NCBI GenBank assembly: GCA_964388235.1
Contig: CAYLXN010000017.1
Span: 1 to 12,131, forward strand
Length of the DNA: 12,131 bases
From: CAYLXN01 sp964388235
Lineage (GTDB): Bacteria > Patescibacteriota > Saccharimonadia > Saccharimonadales > Saccharimonadaceae
Direction: 5' to 3'
The notes below the pieces were generated by a model. That model was given only the letters and a program-made list of their open reading frames with translations. It was not told the origin of the DNA and ran no database searches. The translations under genes were made by a program, and so were the position numbers. Shown one piece after another: positions 6,020 to 12,131 of the stretch. Each line of letters begins with the position of its first letter. The first letter of the stretch is position 1.

Positions 6020-7279
6020 ATGCGCTATTCAAAATTATTCACCAAAACCACCAAAAATTTACCAGCTGATGAGACGGCCAAAAACGCCCAGTTGCTGATT
6101 CAAGCCGGATTTATCCACAAACAAATGGCGGGAGTTTACGCCTATTTGCCGCTGGGAAAATTAGTTTTGGATAAAATTATCCAAATTATTCGTGAAGAAA
6201 TGGACACGATTGGCGGCAATGAACTCAGCTTGACGGCTTTGCAAGCGGCTGAAGTTTGGCAAAAATCCGGTCGCTGGGACGATTCGGTGATGGATGTTTG
6301 GTTTAAAACCAAGCTGGCTAGCGGCACAGAAATCGGCTTGGCGCCAACTCATGAAGAGCCGCTGACGGACTTGATGCGCAATTTTATTTCTAGTTACAAA
6401 GATTTGCCGGTGTTACCTTACCAATTTCAGATTAAGTTTCGCAATGAATTGCGCTCAAAATCGGGCTTGATGCGCGGTCGGGAGTTTTGGATGAAAGACA
6501 TGTATTCTTTTTGCCGTGACGAGGCGGAGCATCAGCAATTTTATGATTTAATTAGCCAAACCTACGATCGAGTTTACCAGCGGTTGGGAATTGGTGATAT
6601 TACCTACAAAACTTTCGCCTCGGGTGGTAGTTTTGCTAAATATTCGCACGAATTTCAGACGTTGAGTCAAGTTGGCGAAGATACGATTTATGTTCATGAG
6701 TCCAAGAAAATTGCCATCAACAAAGAAGTTTACAATGACGAAGTGTTGGCTGATTTAGAAATTGACAAATCAGAGCTGGTGGAGCGGCAGGCGGTTGAGG
6801 TTGGCAATATTTTCACGCTCGGTACTAAATTTTCTGAAGCTTTGGATTTGAAATATACCGATGAAGCCGGTAAGCAGCAGTTGGTCTTTATGGGTAGTTA
6901 CGGCATTGGGCCAAGTCGACTGATGGGCTTGTTGGCGGAACATTTTGCTGACGAAAAAGGGTTGGTTTGGCCGATGGCGATCGCTCCAGTGCAGGTTTAT
7001 TTAGTGCAAATTGGTCAACAATCGTTGTCGTGGGCAGAAGAAATTTATCAGGCGCTGACGGCAGCTGGTGTTGAGGTGTTGTTCGATGATCGTCAGGCTC
7101 GGCCAGGTGAGAAATTTGCCGATGCTGAATTAATGGGCATTCCTTATCGAGTGACAGTTAGTGACCGATTGTTGGATCAGCCAGCCAAAGAGCTAGAGGT
7201 TGTAAATCGTGCAACAGGTGATACGGAAATGTTGACAATCGAACGGTTGATTGGTAGAATTAACCAGACTAAATATTAA
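6020..7279 (+). CDS. proS: Prolyl-tRNA synthetase without the INS editing domain
   Basis: This enzyme charges tRNA-Pro with proline. It is a class IIa synthetase: the motif 1 region GVYAYLPLG is at residues 38-46, PTHEEPLTDL at 109-118, motif 2 FRNELRSKSGLMRGREF at 140-156 and motif 3 MGSYGIGPSRL at 291-301. The anticodon-binding domain has DDRQARPGEKFADAELMGIP (356-375). At 419 residues it is about 150 shorter than the usual bacterial enzyme (about 570). Only about 50 residues lie between SQVGEDT (216-222) and the motif 3 side, where the YbaK-like INS domain would normally hydrolyse Ala-tRNA-Pro. The start is placed at 6020, not at the in-frame ATG at 5990 that overlaps the previous gene, because GGGGAGAG lies just before 6020. 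A weak terminator follows. Confidence 0.96.
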   Translation: MRYSKLFTKTTKNLPADETAKNAQLLIQAGFIHKQMAGVYAYLPLGKLVLDKIIQIIREEMDTIGGNELSLTALQAAEVWQKSGRWDDSVMDVWFKTKLASGTEIGLAPTHEEPLTDLMRNFISSYKDLPVLPYQFQIKFRNELRSKSGLMRGREFWMKDMYSFCRDEAEHQQFYDLISQTYDRVYQRLGIGDITYKTFASGGSFAKYSHEFQTLSQVGEDTIYVHESKKIAINKEVYNDEVLADLEIDKSELVERQAVEVGNIFTLGTKFSEALDLKYTDEAGKQQLVFMGSYGIGPSRLMGLLAEHFADEKGLVWPMAIAPVQVYLVQIGQQSLSWAEEIYQALTAAGVEVLFDDRQARPGEKFADAELMGIPYRVTVSDRLLDQPAKELEVVNRATGDTEMLTIERLIGRINQTKY

Positions 7280-7293
7280 TACAAAAAGAATTG

Positions 7294-7314
7294 AAGCCGA
7301 CTTGATTCGGTTTT
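7294..7314 (+). terminator. Probable weak terminator after proS
   Basis: AAGCCGA (7294-7300) pairs with TCGGTTT (7307-7313) with one G-U pair, followed by TTTT then AATTT. It may end or attenuate the proS message. The same stretch could supply a promoter for greA (TTGAAG at 7291, TAATTT at 7314, spacing 17), so the two readings compete. Confidence 0.45.
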
Positions 7315-7336
7315 AATTTCGGTTAAGAGGGAGAAA

Positions 7337-7810
7337 ATGATTAAGAAAAAACAATTTGATGTAACTGAAGAAGGTTTAGCTGAATTAGTGGCTGAGCTGG
7401 AAGAATTAAAATCACAACGAGGCGAAATTGCCGATCGGATTGCGACGGCACGTGAATTTGGTGATTTGAGCGAAAATTCTGAGTACGACGCCGCTCGAAG
7501 TGAGCAAGGCACGGCTGAAACCCGAATTGCTGAAATCGAAGATATTTTGATGAACGTCAATATTATCGACGAAAAAGCCACTAAGAAAAATGTGGTGGGT
7601 ATGGGCAGTGTGATCGAAGTGGTCAAAGCTGGCCAGAAAAAAACCACTGAATATCAGCTGGTTGGGCCAATTGAAGCCGATCCACTAGAGGGCAAAATTA
7701 GCAACGAATCGCCAATCGGTCAAGCGGCTTGCGGCAAAAAAGTTGGTGATAAATTCACCGTCGTGACGCCAAAAGGCGAGACTGAATACCAAATCAAATC
7801 GATTAATTAG
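7337..7810 (+). CDS. greA: Transcription elongation factor GreA
   Basis: GreA enters the secondary channel of RNA polymerase and stimulates cleavage of the backtracked transcript so that stalled complexes restart. The N-terminal coiled coil (residues about 10-75) ends in the acidic tip GDLSENSEYDAA, with the catalytic Asp43 and Glu46 coordinating the active-site metal. The C-terminal FKBP-like domain (about 80-157) contains YQLVGPIEADPLEGKIS and SPIGQAACGKKVGD, as is standard. The length of 157 residues is normal. GAGGGAG lies a few bases before the ATG. It sits directly before lysS, a neighbourhood also seen in Gram-positive bacteria, but lysS has its own promoter. Confidence 0.98.
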   Translation: MIKKKQFDVTEEGLAELVAELEELKSQRGEIADRIATAREFGDLSENSEYDAARSEQGTAETRIAEIEDILMNVNIIDEKATKKNVVGMGSVIEVVKAGQKKTTEYQLVGPIEADPLEGKISNESPIGQAACGKKVGDKFTVVTPKGETEYQIKSIN

Positions 7811-7828
7811 GCTGGGCCGACCAGTCTC

Positions 7829-7837
7829 TGGTATAAT
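7829..7837 (+). promoter_or_regulatory. Extended -10 promoter of lysS, placed for a leaderless transcript
   Basis: TGG followed by a perfect TATAAT (7832-7837) is the same nine-base element as at frr. The lysS ATG begins at 7846, only 8 bases after the -10 box, so transcription should start at or within two bases of the A of ATG. No ribosome binding site is present before the ATG. A small inverted repeat ACCAG-TCT-CTGGT (7820-7832) touches the -10 box. Confidence 0.7.
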
Positions 7838-7845
7838 TAGCTCAT

Positions 7846-9354
7846 ATGGCTAGTTTAGAAGAATATCGCAACGAACGCCTTGACAAAAGGCAGAAATTAT
7901 TAGATTTGGGGTATAATTTATATCCTAGTCAGTCACACCGTGACCAGCAAGCACAAGTAGTGATTGATCAATTTGCAGAGCTTGAAGGTCAGACGGTGAC
8001 CGTGGCGGGGCGAGTCAAAAGCATCCGCAGTTTTGGTAAACTGGCGTTTTTGGTGCTGAGTGATCAGTCAGGCGAAGTTCAATTATTTATTCGTCAAGGT
8101 GAAATCAGCGACGCGCAGCCTGAAGCTGGGCTGCTGGGGATTAAGCAAATTAAACTGCTGGACGGTGGCGATTTTGTCGAAGCGACAGGCGAAGTAATTA
8201 AGACTCAAACTGGCGAGATTTCAGTTAACGTCAAGAATTTGCGGTTACTGGCGAAAAGTTTGCGACCAATTCCGACGACATTGACAAACAAAGAAGAGCG
8301 GCTACGTCGTCGCTATCTGGACATGAACGCTAATTTGGATGTGCGGGAGCGATTTGTTCGCCGCTCGAAGTTTTGGCAGGCAACGCGCGATTTTCTCAAT
8401 CAACGCGGTTTTATTGAAATTAATACTCCAGTTTTGGAGCACACCACTGGTGGCGCTGATGCGACCCCGTTTGTGACCAAAATGGAAGCGCTGGATGAAG
8501 ATTTTTATCTGCGCATCAGCCATGAGTTGCCACTCAAGCGGTTGATTGGGGCTGGTTATGAAAAAGTTTACGACATCGGTCCGCGATTTCGCAATGAAAA
8601 TTACACTGAGGAACATCTGCCTGAGCACGTGGCGATGGAGTGGTACTGGGCGTACGCCAACTGGCAAGACGGCATGCAGATGATGGAGGAGATGTATAAA
8701 TACGTCTTGAAGCAGACTTTTGGTACACTCAAATTCAAACTAGACGGCATGGAAATTGATATGGACAAAGACTGGGAGATTTGGAATTACACCGATGTGA
8801 TCAAAGAACATTATGACATTGATGTCTTTGACTCGAGTCTAGAAGACATTAAAGCGGTTTTGAAACAGCACAATCTCGAAGTTGAAAAAGCTGATAATCG
8901 AGCCCGAATTATTGATAAATTGTGGAAAAATATTCGCAAAGACGTGGCGGGGCCAGTTTGGCTGGTTAATACGCCAAAATTCATTTCGCCGCTGTCAAAG
9001 ACCAGCTCTGAAGATGATCGACTGACTGAGCGTTTCCAGGCGGTGATCGGTGGTAGTGAGCTTGGCAATGGCTACTCAGAGCTTAATGACCCGATCGATC
9101 AGCTGAATCGATTTGTCGAACAGCAATCGATGCGCGATGCGGGTGACGACGAGGCGATGATGCTCGATATTGATTTTGTTGAAATGCTTGAGTACGGCAT
9201 GCCGCCGACTTGTGGTTGGGGCTATAGCGAGCGGGTATTTTGGATTTTTGAAGGCGTGACCGCTCGTGAAGGCGTGCCATTCCCGCAATTGCGATTTGAA
9301 ATCGACCAAGTGACGCGAAGTTTGTATCCAGAAGTTAAATTTGATAAAAACTAA
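7846..9354 (+). CDS. lysS: Lysyl-tRNA synthetase, class II
   Basis: This enzyme charges tRNA-Lys with lysine. The N-terminal OB-fold anticodon-binding domain (residues about 50-137) has VTVAGRVKSIRSFGKLAFLVL. The catalytic domain has RRRYLDM (154-160), motif 1 GFIEINTPVLE (188-198), ISHELPLKRL (224-233) and motif 2 FRNENYTEEHLPEHVAMEW (248-266). It continues with ELGNGYSELNDP and EYGMPPTCGWGYSERVF. The last is the motif 3 region; the arginine (Arg463) is kept, but it reads GWGYSER where most LysRS have a glycine-rich GxGIGIDR. At 502 residues it has the normal length for the family. There is no ribosome binding site, and the -10 box ends 8 bases before the ATG, so the message is probably leaderless. 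The promoter of the next gene overlaps its last codons. Confidence 0.96.
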   Translation: MASLEEYRNERLDKRQKLLDLGYNLYPSQSHRDQQAQVVIDQFAELEGQTVTVAGRVKSIRSFGKLAFLVLSDQSGEVQLFIRQGEISDAQPEAGLLGIKQIKLLDGGDFVEATGEVIKTQTGEISVNVKNLRLLAKSLRPIPTTLTNKEERLRRRYLDMNANLDVRERFVRRSKFWQATRDFLNQRGFIEINTPVLEHTTGGADATPFVTKMEALDEDFYLRISHELPLKRLIGAGYEKVYDIGPRFRNENYTEEHLPEHVAMEWYWAYANWQDGMQMMEEMYKYVLKQTFGTLKFKLDGMEIDMDKDWEIWNYTDVIKEHYDIDVFDSSLEDIKAVLKQHNLEVEKADNRARIIDKLWKNIRKDVAGPVWLVNTPKFISPLSKTSSEDDRLTERFQAVIGGSELGNGYSELNDPIDQLNRFVEQQSMRDAGDDEAMMLDIDFVEMLEYGMPPTCGWGYSERVFWIFEGVTAREGVPFPQLRFEIDQVTRSLYPEVKFDKN

Positions 9355-9369
9355 CTAACCGATTATAAT
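9341..9369 (+). promoter_or_regulatory. Promoter of the small membrane protein and D-lactate dehydrogenase
   Basis: TTGATA (9341-9346), a 17-base spacer and a perfect TATAAT (9364-9369). The -35 box lies in the last codons of lysS. The ribosome binding site AAGGAG (9387-9392) is 4 bases before the ATG at 9397. Confidence 0.85.
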
Positions 9370-9396
9370 AATTAACCATAAGAAATAAGGAGAAAT

Positions 9397-9660
9397 ATGC
9401 AAGATAATCCAAAACAAAGCGCTAAAGGTTTAATTATTTTTGTGGCAATAGCCTTGGTGGTGATCGCAGTTGGTGTGGCGATGTTTTTCATGGTAATTAA
9501 GCCACGGACTAATTCAGCTGATCAGGCCAAAACTGGCGACCAAACCGTGACTGATGTCCAGCCAAACGACCAGCACAAGCCAGAAGAAAACAAGATTTTA
9601 ATCGACGATACTAATGATCGGATCAACGTTTTAGAGGACGAAACCGAGGCAACTGAGTAA
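9397..9660 (+). CDS. Small single-pass membrane protein, 87 residues
   Basis: I do not recognise a family. It has a short polar N-terminus (MQDNPKQSAK), one long hydrophobic helix (residues about 11-34, ending in FFMVIKPR) and a hydrophilic, acidic, probably disordered tail rich in Asp, Glu, Thr and Asn. Positive residues lie on both sides of the helix, so topology is uncertain; an N-in anchor with the tail outside the membrane is the likeliest reading. It has a consensus promoter and ribosome binding site, and the next gene starts 16 bases after its stop, so the two form an operon. A functional link to lactate dehydrogenase is not evident. Confidence 0.8.
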   Translation: MQDNPKQSAKGLIIFVAIALVVIAVGVAMFFMVIKPRTNSADQAKTGDQTVTDVQPNDQHKPEENKILIDDTNDRINVLEDETEATE

Positions 9661-9676
9661 TTCAAATAGGGTGGGG

Positions 9677-10678
9677 ATGCGTAAAATAATCAATTTTGGC
9701 GTACGGCCAGATGAAATTCCAGAATTTAAGCGAGTGGCTGAAAAATACCAACTCGAATGCTTGCTGACCAAAAATCCACTGTCGGCGGCCAATCAGCATT
9801 TGCTGGATGGTTGCGACGGTTTTACCGACACCATGGCGCGGACCTACGATCGCCAAGTCTACGAACATATTCAGCAGCAGCAGATCACGGCGGCGTCTTT
9901 TCGCTCGGCAGGTGTCGATGGTTTTGATGGCGGGTTGGCGGAAGAGTACGGGGTAAAATTTGCGCGAGTGCCAGATTATTCACCGAACGCAATCGCTGAA
10001 TTTTCAGTGGCGTTGGCTTTGAGTTTGACTCGCAAATTACCGTTATTATTTAACAAACTAACACATCAAGATTTTCGGCTGGATAATTTGCTGGGCAAAG
10101 AAATTCAAGATTTGCGAATCGGGATTATGGGCACGGGTCACATCGGCAAAATTGCAGCTAATATTTTTCATGGCTTTGGCTCTAAAATCACTGCTTATGA
10201 TATCAATCCTGATCCTGAATTAGAAAATATTTTGCTTTATCAGCCAGATTTGGACTATTTTTTGAGCCAGACTGATCTACTGATGATCTATTTACCGCTT
10301 AATTCAGCTACTGAAAATATAATCAATCAGCGAACACTCCAACTATTGCCAGCTGGTAGTTATCTAGTCAACGTCGGTCGTGGTGGGCTGGTCAAATCTG
10401 ATGATTTGGCGGCGGCGCTTGAGTCGGGCCACTTGGCAGGTGCGGCGCTGGACGTGCATCAAGATGAGCGTGAGTACGTGGCTCATGATTTTTCTGGCAA
10501 AATCATCTCTAGCCCGCAAGTTCGGCGGTTGCAGAGTTTGCCAAATGTGATTTTGACGCCACACATGGCATTTTACACCGACAACGCAGTGGCTAACATG
10601 GTTGAAATGGCAGTCAAAAACCTCATCGATATTCTCGAGACAGGGCAGTCAGCCAACTTAATCAAGCCGCAATCGTAA
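9677..10678 (+). CDS. D-lactate dehydrogenase (D-2-hydroxyacid dehydrogenase family)
   Basis: This cytoplasmic enzyme probably reduces pyruvate to D-lactate with NADH, regenerating NAD+ during fermentation. The Rossmann nucleotide site is GIMGTGHIGKIAA (residues 149-161), with Asp175 after the second strand favouring NAD over NADP. The catalytic triad of the family is present: Arg235 in NVGRGG, Glu264 in HQDE and His296 in TPHMAFYTDNA. RSAGVDGFD (76-84) and RVPDYSPNAIAEF (97-109) are closest to the D-LDH branch rather than the phosphoglycerate or glyoxylate branches. The length of 333 residues is typical. I start at ATG 9677, preceded by AGGGTGG, rather than the in-frame GTG at 9671. It is co-transcribed with the small membrane protein. 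The substrate could be another 2-ketoacid, so no symbol is given. Confidence 0.9.
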   Translation: MRKIINFGVRPDEIPEFKRVAEKYQLECLLTKNPLSAANQHLLDGCDGFTDTMARTYDRQVYEHIQQQQITAASFRSAGVDGFDGGLAEEYGVKFARVPDYSPNAIAEFSVALALSLTRKLPLLFNKLTHQDFRLDNLLGKEIQDLRIGIMGTGHIGKIAANIFHGFGSKITAYDINPDPELENILLYQPDLDYFLSQTDLLMIYLPLNSATENIINQRTLQLLPAGSYLVNVGRGGLVKSDDLAAALESGHLAGAALDVHQDEREYVAHDFSGKIISSPQVRRLQSLPNVILTPHMAFYTDNAVANMVEMAVKNLIDILETGQSANLIKPQS

Positions 10679-10683
10679 GCTTG

Positions 10684-10712
10684 TTGACTTTTTTAGCAAA
10701 ATTTAGTATAAT
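10684..10712 (+). promoter_or_regulatory. Promoter of the repeat-protein gene
   Basis: TTGACT (10684-10689), 17 bases and a perfect TATAAT (10707-10712) make a near-consensus promoter that starts 5 bases after the D-LDH stop codon. AAAGG (10745-10749) is the ribosome binding site, about 10 bases from the ATG at 10760. No clear terminator for the preceding operon was seen. Confidence 0.88.
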
Positions 10713-10759
10713 AATAAGTATATATTTAACCTTATTTAAACAAGAAAGGTCAAGTCATC

Positions 10760-12058
10760 ATGAATCCTGAAAATTTCAATAATCACAGGCCTGAAACTCC
10801 AGAAAATATCTCAAGAGTCAACTGGGCGGCTAAGCGTGAGTTGGAGCGGGTTTTGGATTCGCCGATTAGCCAGTTGCTGGAGTTGCGACAGCAAGATTTT
10901 GATATCAATAGCGTTGAAGACTCAGAATCATCCAAAGATATTGATAAAAAACTGCTTGATTTGATGGAGGAGAAGCGGCAGTTAGGCATTGATTTTAATA
11001 ATCAAGAGTTGAGATTTTTGTACGAGCTCGATTCGCCGATCGAAGAAGAGCTAGTCGGCGATTATTTGCAAATTAATCCTAAAATCAACGAATTCAAGAG
11101 TGGTCAGCTAGCCAAACACCAACATCAACTTCGGCCAGAAATTGGTGACAATGTCGAGTTGATGGACGAAGAGCGAGTGCGATCGATCATCGAGCAGTCG
11201 TCGATTGAGCAGTTGACTCGTCGGTACGATCCGAAGATTTTGATCAACAAAATGGAATCGCAAGAGGTGATTGATAATATTGATCAGCTGAAAGCCGCAG
11301 GCGCCGATACCAATGATATCATTCGGCGGCTACATTCATCGGTAATAATTGCTAATCATCTTGATAAATTAATCAGCCTTGGTGGTGACGTGGAATTGAT
11401 TACCAAGCGATTGACTAGTGACTTGATCGCAGCCAAAATCAATGATTTAAATCGGGCGGGTGGTGACATCGATCCGAACCAGCTGGTCGAGAAAATGTTT
11501 TCACAGCACATCAAATGGTATTTTGAGGAACTGAAAGAATCAGGGGTGGATATCAATCGTTTAATCGCTCGACTTGATAGTGTTGATGCGGACGATCTGT
11601 TACAGGATTCGCTGAGAAGCGGTGGCAGTCCTCAATTGTTGGCGTCGCGGCTTGGGGCTGAGAAGACGGCGCTTCGGCTTGGTACTTTTCGTGAGGAGGG
11701 GATTGACTCGATTGATGTTAATCGGTTGCTGCAAAATATTAGCCCTGAGGTACTTAAGCGAACACTAGGGGAGATTGTTAATTATGCTCGTCAGTTTAAT
11801 CAAAAACTTGATCTTGAATCAGTGGTGAAAAACTATGATTATTATTCGGATCTGCAAGACGATCGACAGTTGCTGCTTGACGGTGGCGCCGATCAGGGTT
11901 TGATCGATTCGCAGCTAGCTAAGCTCAAACAGCAAGAAGAGGTCGAGTTGGCAAAGCAAAAAGACCGACGGATCCAAGTCGGGGTGAACGTCAAAAAATT
12001 GTTGGACGGAGAAATTTCGCTTGACGAAATGAAAAACCTCAACGACAAATTAAATTAA
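10760..12058 (+). CDS. Hypothetical helical repeat protein, 432 residues
   Basis: I do not recognise a named family. The protein is hydrophilic and acidic, with no signal peptide or membrane span, so it is probably cytoplasmic. The N-terminal 150 residues are charged and mostly helical. From residue 157 to about 389 there are roughly nine units of about 26-27 residues with the pattern D-[IV]-x-x-L-[IV]-x-[RK]-L-x-S, a second helix, then L-x-x-x-G-[GA]. Examples are DINRLIARLDSVDADDL at 264 and DVELITKRLTSDLIAAKI at 210. Each unit should form two short helices, giving an alpha-solenoid of the kind used to bind proteins or nucleic acids. The end (390-432) is a charged helix rich in Gln, Glu and Lys. 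It has a near-consensus promoter, so it is probably well expressed. The repeat is shorter than ankyrin (33), TPR (34) or TALE (34) units. Confidence 0.85.
   Translation: MNPENFNNHRPETPENISRVNWAAKRELERVLDSPISQLLELRQQDFDINSVEDSESSKDIDKKLLDLMEEKRQLGIDFNNQELRFLYELDSPIEEELVGDYLQINPKINEFKSGQLAKHQHQLRPEIGDNVELMDEERVRSIIEQSSIEQLTRRYDPKILINKMESQEVIDNIDQLKAAGADTNDIIRRLHSSVIIANHLDKLISLGGDVELITKRLTSDLIAAKINDLNRAGGDIDPNQLVEKMFSQHIKWYFEELKESGVDINRLIARLDSVDADDLLQDSLRSGGSPQLLASRLGAEKTALRLGTFREEGIDSIDVNRLLQNISPEVLKRTLGEIVNYARQFNQKLDLESVVKNYDYYSDLQDDRQLLLDGGADQGLIDSQLAKLKQQEEVELAKQKDRRIQVGVNVKKLLDGEISLDEMKNLNDKLN
11228..11926 (+). repeat. Coding tandem repeats of 26-27 residues in the solenoid protein
   Basis: Units start at Asp157, Asp183, Asp210, Asp236, Asp264, Ser290, about Asp316, Asp351 and Asp378. 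Most end in Gly-Gly or Gly-Ala before the next Asp. The seventh unit is longer and less regular. The repeats are diverged at the DNA level, so the array is old and not a recent slippage product. Confidence 0.75.
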
Positions 12059-12098
12059 CTAGTTTTTCGCTTAAAACCCTTGCATTCCCATCTCGCTT

Positions 12099-12116
12099 GT
12101 GATTAAATTAAATCAC
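12099..12116. promoter_or_regulatory. Inverted repeat in the 3' non-coding edge
   Basis: GTGATT (12099-12104) and AATCAC (12111-12116) are perfect inverted arms around AAATTA. A TATAAT follows at 12123-12128. It could be an operator over the -35 region of a gene beyond the window, or a weak terminator. Nothing else is seen in 12059-12131. Confidence 0.3.
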
Positions 12117-12131
12117 TATATTTATAATTAT

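Noticed and set aside
7276..7647. 123-codon minus-strand open frame opposite greA
   Set aside because: It is a shadow of greA; the serine-rich product comes from the reverse complement of the GreA coiled-coil codons.
7911..7916. TATAAT inside the lysS coding region
   Set aside because: It lies within conserved coding sequence, and no gene start or in-frame alternative start follows at a sensible distance.

Overview
The window looks like a chromosomal segment of a reduced-genome bacterium of the Candidate Phyla Radiation (Patescibacteria). Saccharibacteria (TM7) is my best guess, by inference only. The reasons are a pared-down version of the classic rpsB-tsf-pyrH-frr-uppS-cdsA-dxr-rseP-proS neighbourhood, short forms of EF-Ts and ProRS, a LysRS with an unusual motif 3, surface proteins with a C-terminal PNTG-type sorting signal, and a D-lactate dehydrogenase. 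The code is standard: conserved genes are full length without in-frame TGA, and every intact gene ends in TAA or TAG.

Layout. 1-361: C-terminal end of a secreted Ig-like surface protein with a PNTG anchor. 362-637: intergenic DNA holding an imperfect palindrome (copy 1), a consensus sigma70 promoter and a structured leader. 638-1995: rpsB and tsf, overlapping by one base and closed by a strong terminator at 2015-2044. 2161-2557: a small secreted PNTG protein whose IPT/TIG domain is cut short and out of frame; probably a pseudogene. 2649-2990 (minus strand): a 113-residue protein of unknown function with its own strong promoter. 2991-3365: intergenic DNA with a second copy of the palindrome in the opposite orientation and a degenerate half copy. 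3366-9354: frr, rseP (M50 site-2 protease), a CPBP-family membrane protease, proS, greA and lysS, all on the plus strand. 9397-10678: a small single-pass membrane protein followed by a D-lactate dehydrogenase. 10760-12058: a soluble helical protein with about nine 26-27-residue repeats. 12059-12131: non-coding, with one short inverted repeat.

How the genes work together. Most of the window is translation machinery: ribosomal protein S2, EF-Ts, ribosome recycling factor, ProRS and LysRS. GreA acts on stalled RNA polymerase. Two intramembrane proteases lie between frr and proS, where the canonical cluster has uppS, cdsA, dxr and rseP. The D-lactate dehydrogenase fits a fermentative life that regenerates NAD+ from NADH. 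The two PNTG surface proteins would need a sortase, which is not in this window.

I found no CRISPR array, tRNA, rRNA, transposase or recognisable defence system. The least explained items are the 26-27-residue repeat protein, the broken PNTG/IPT gene, the inverted pair of dispersed palindromes, and lysS, which appears to be transcribed without a leader.
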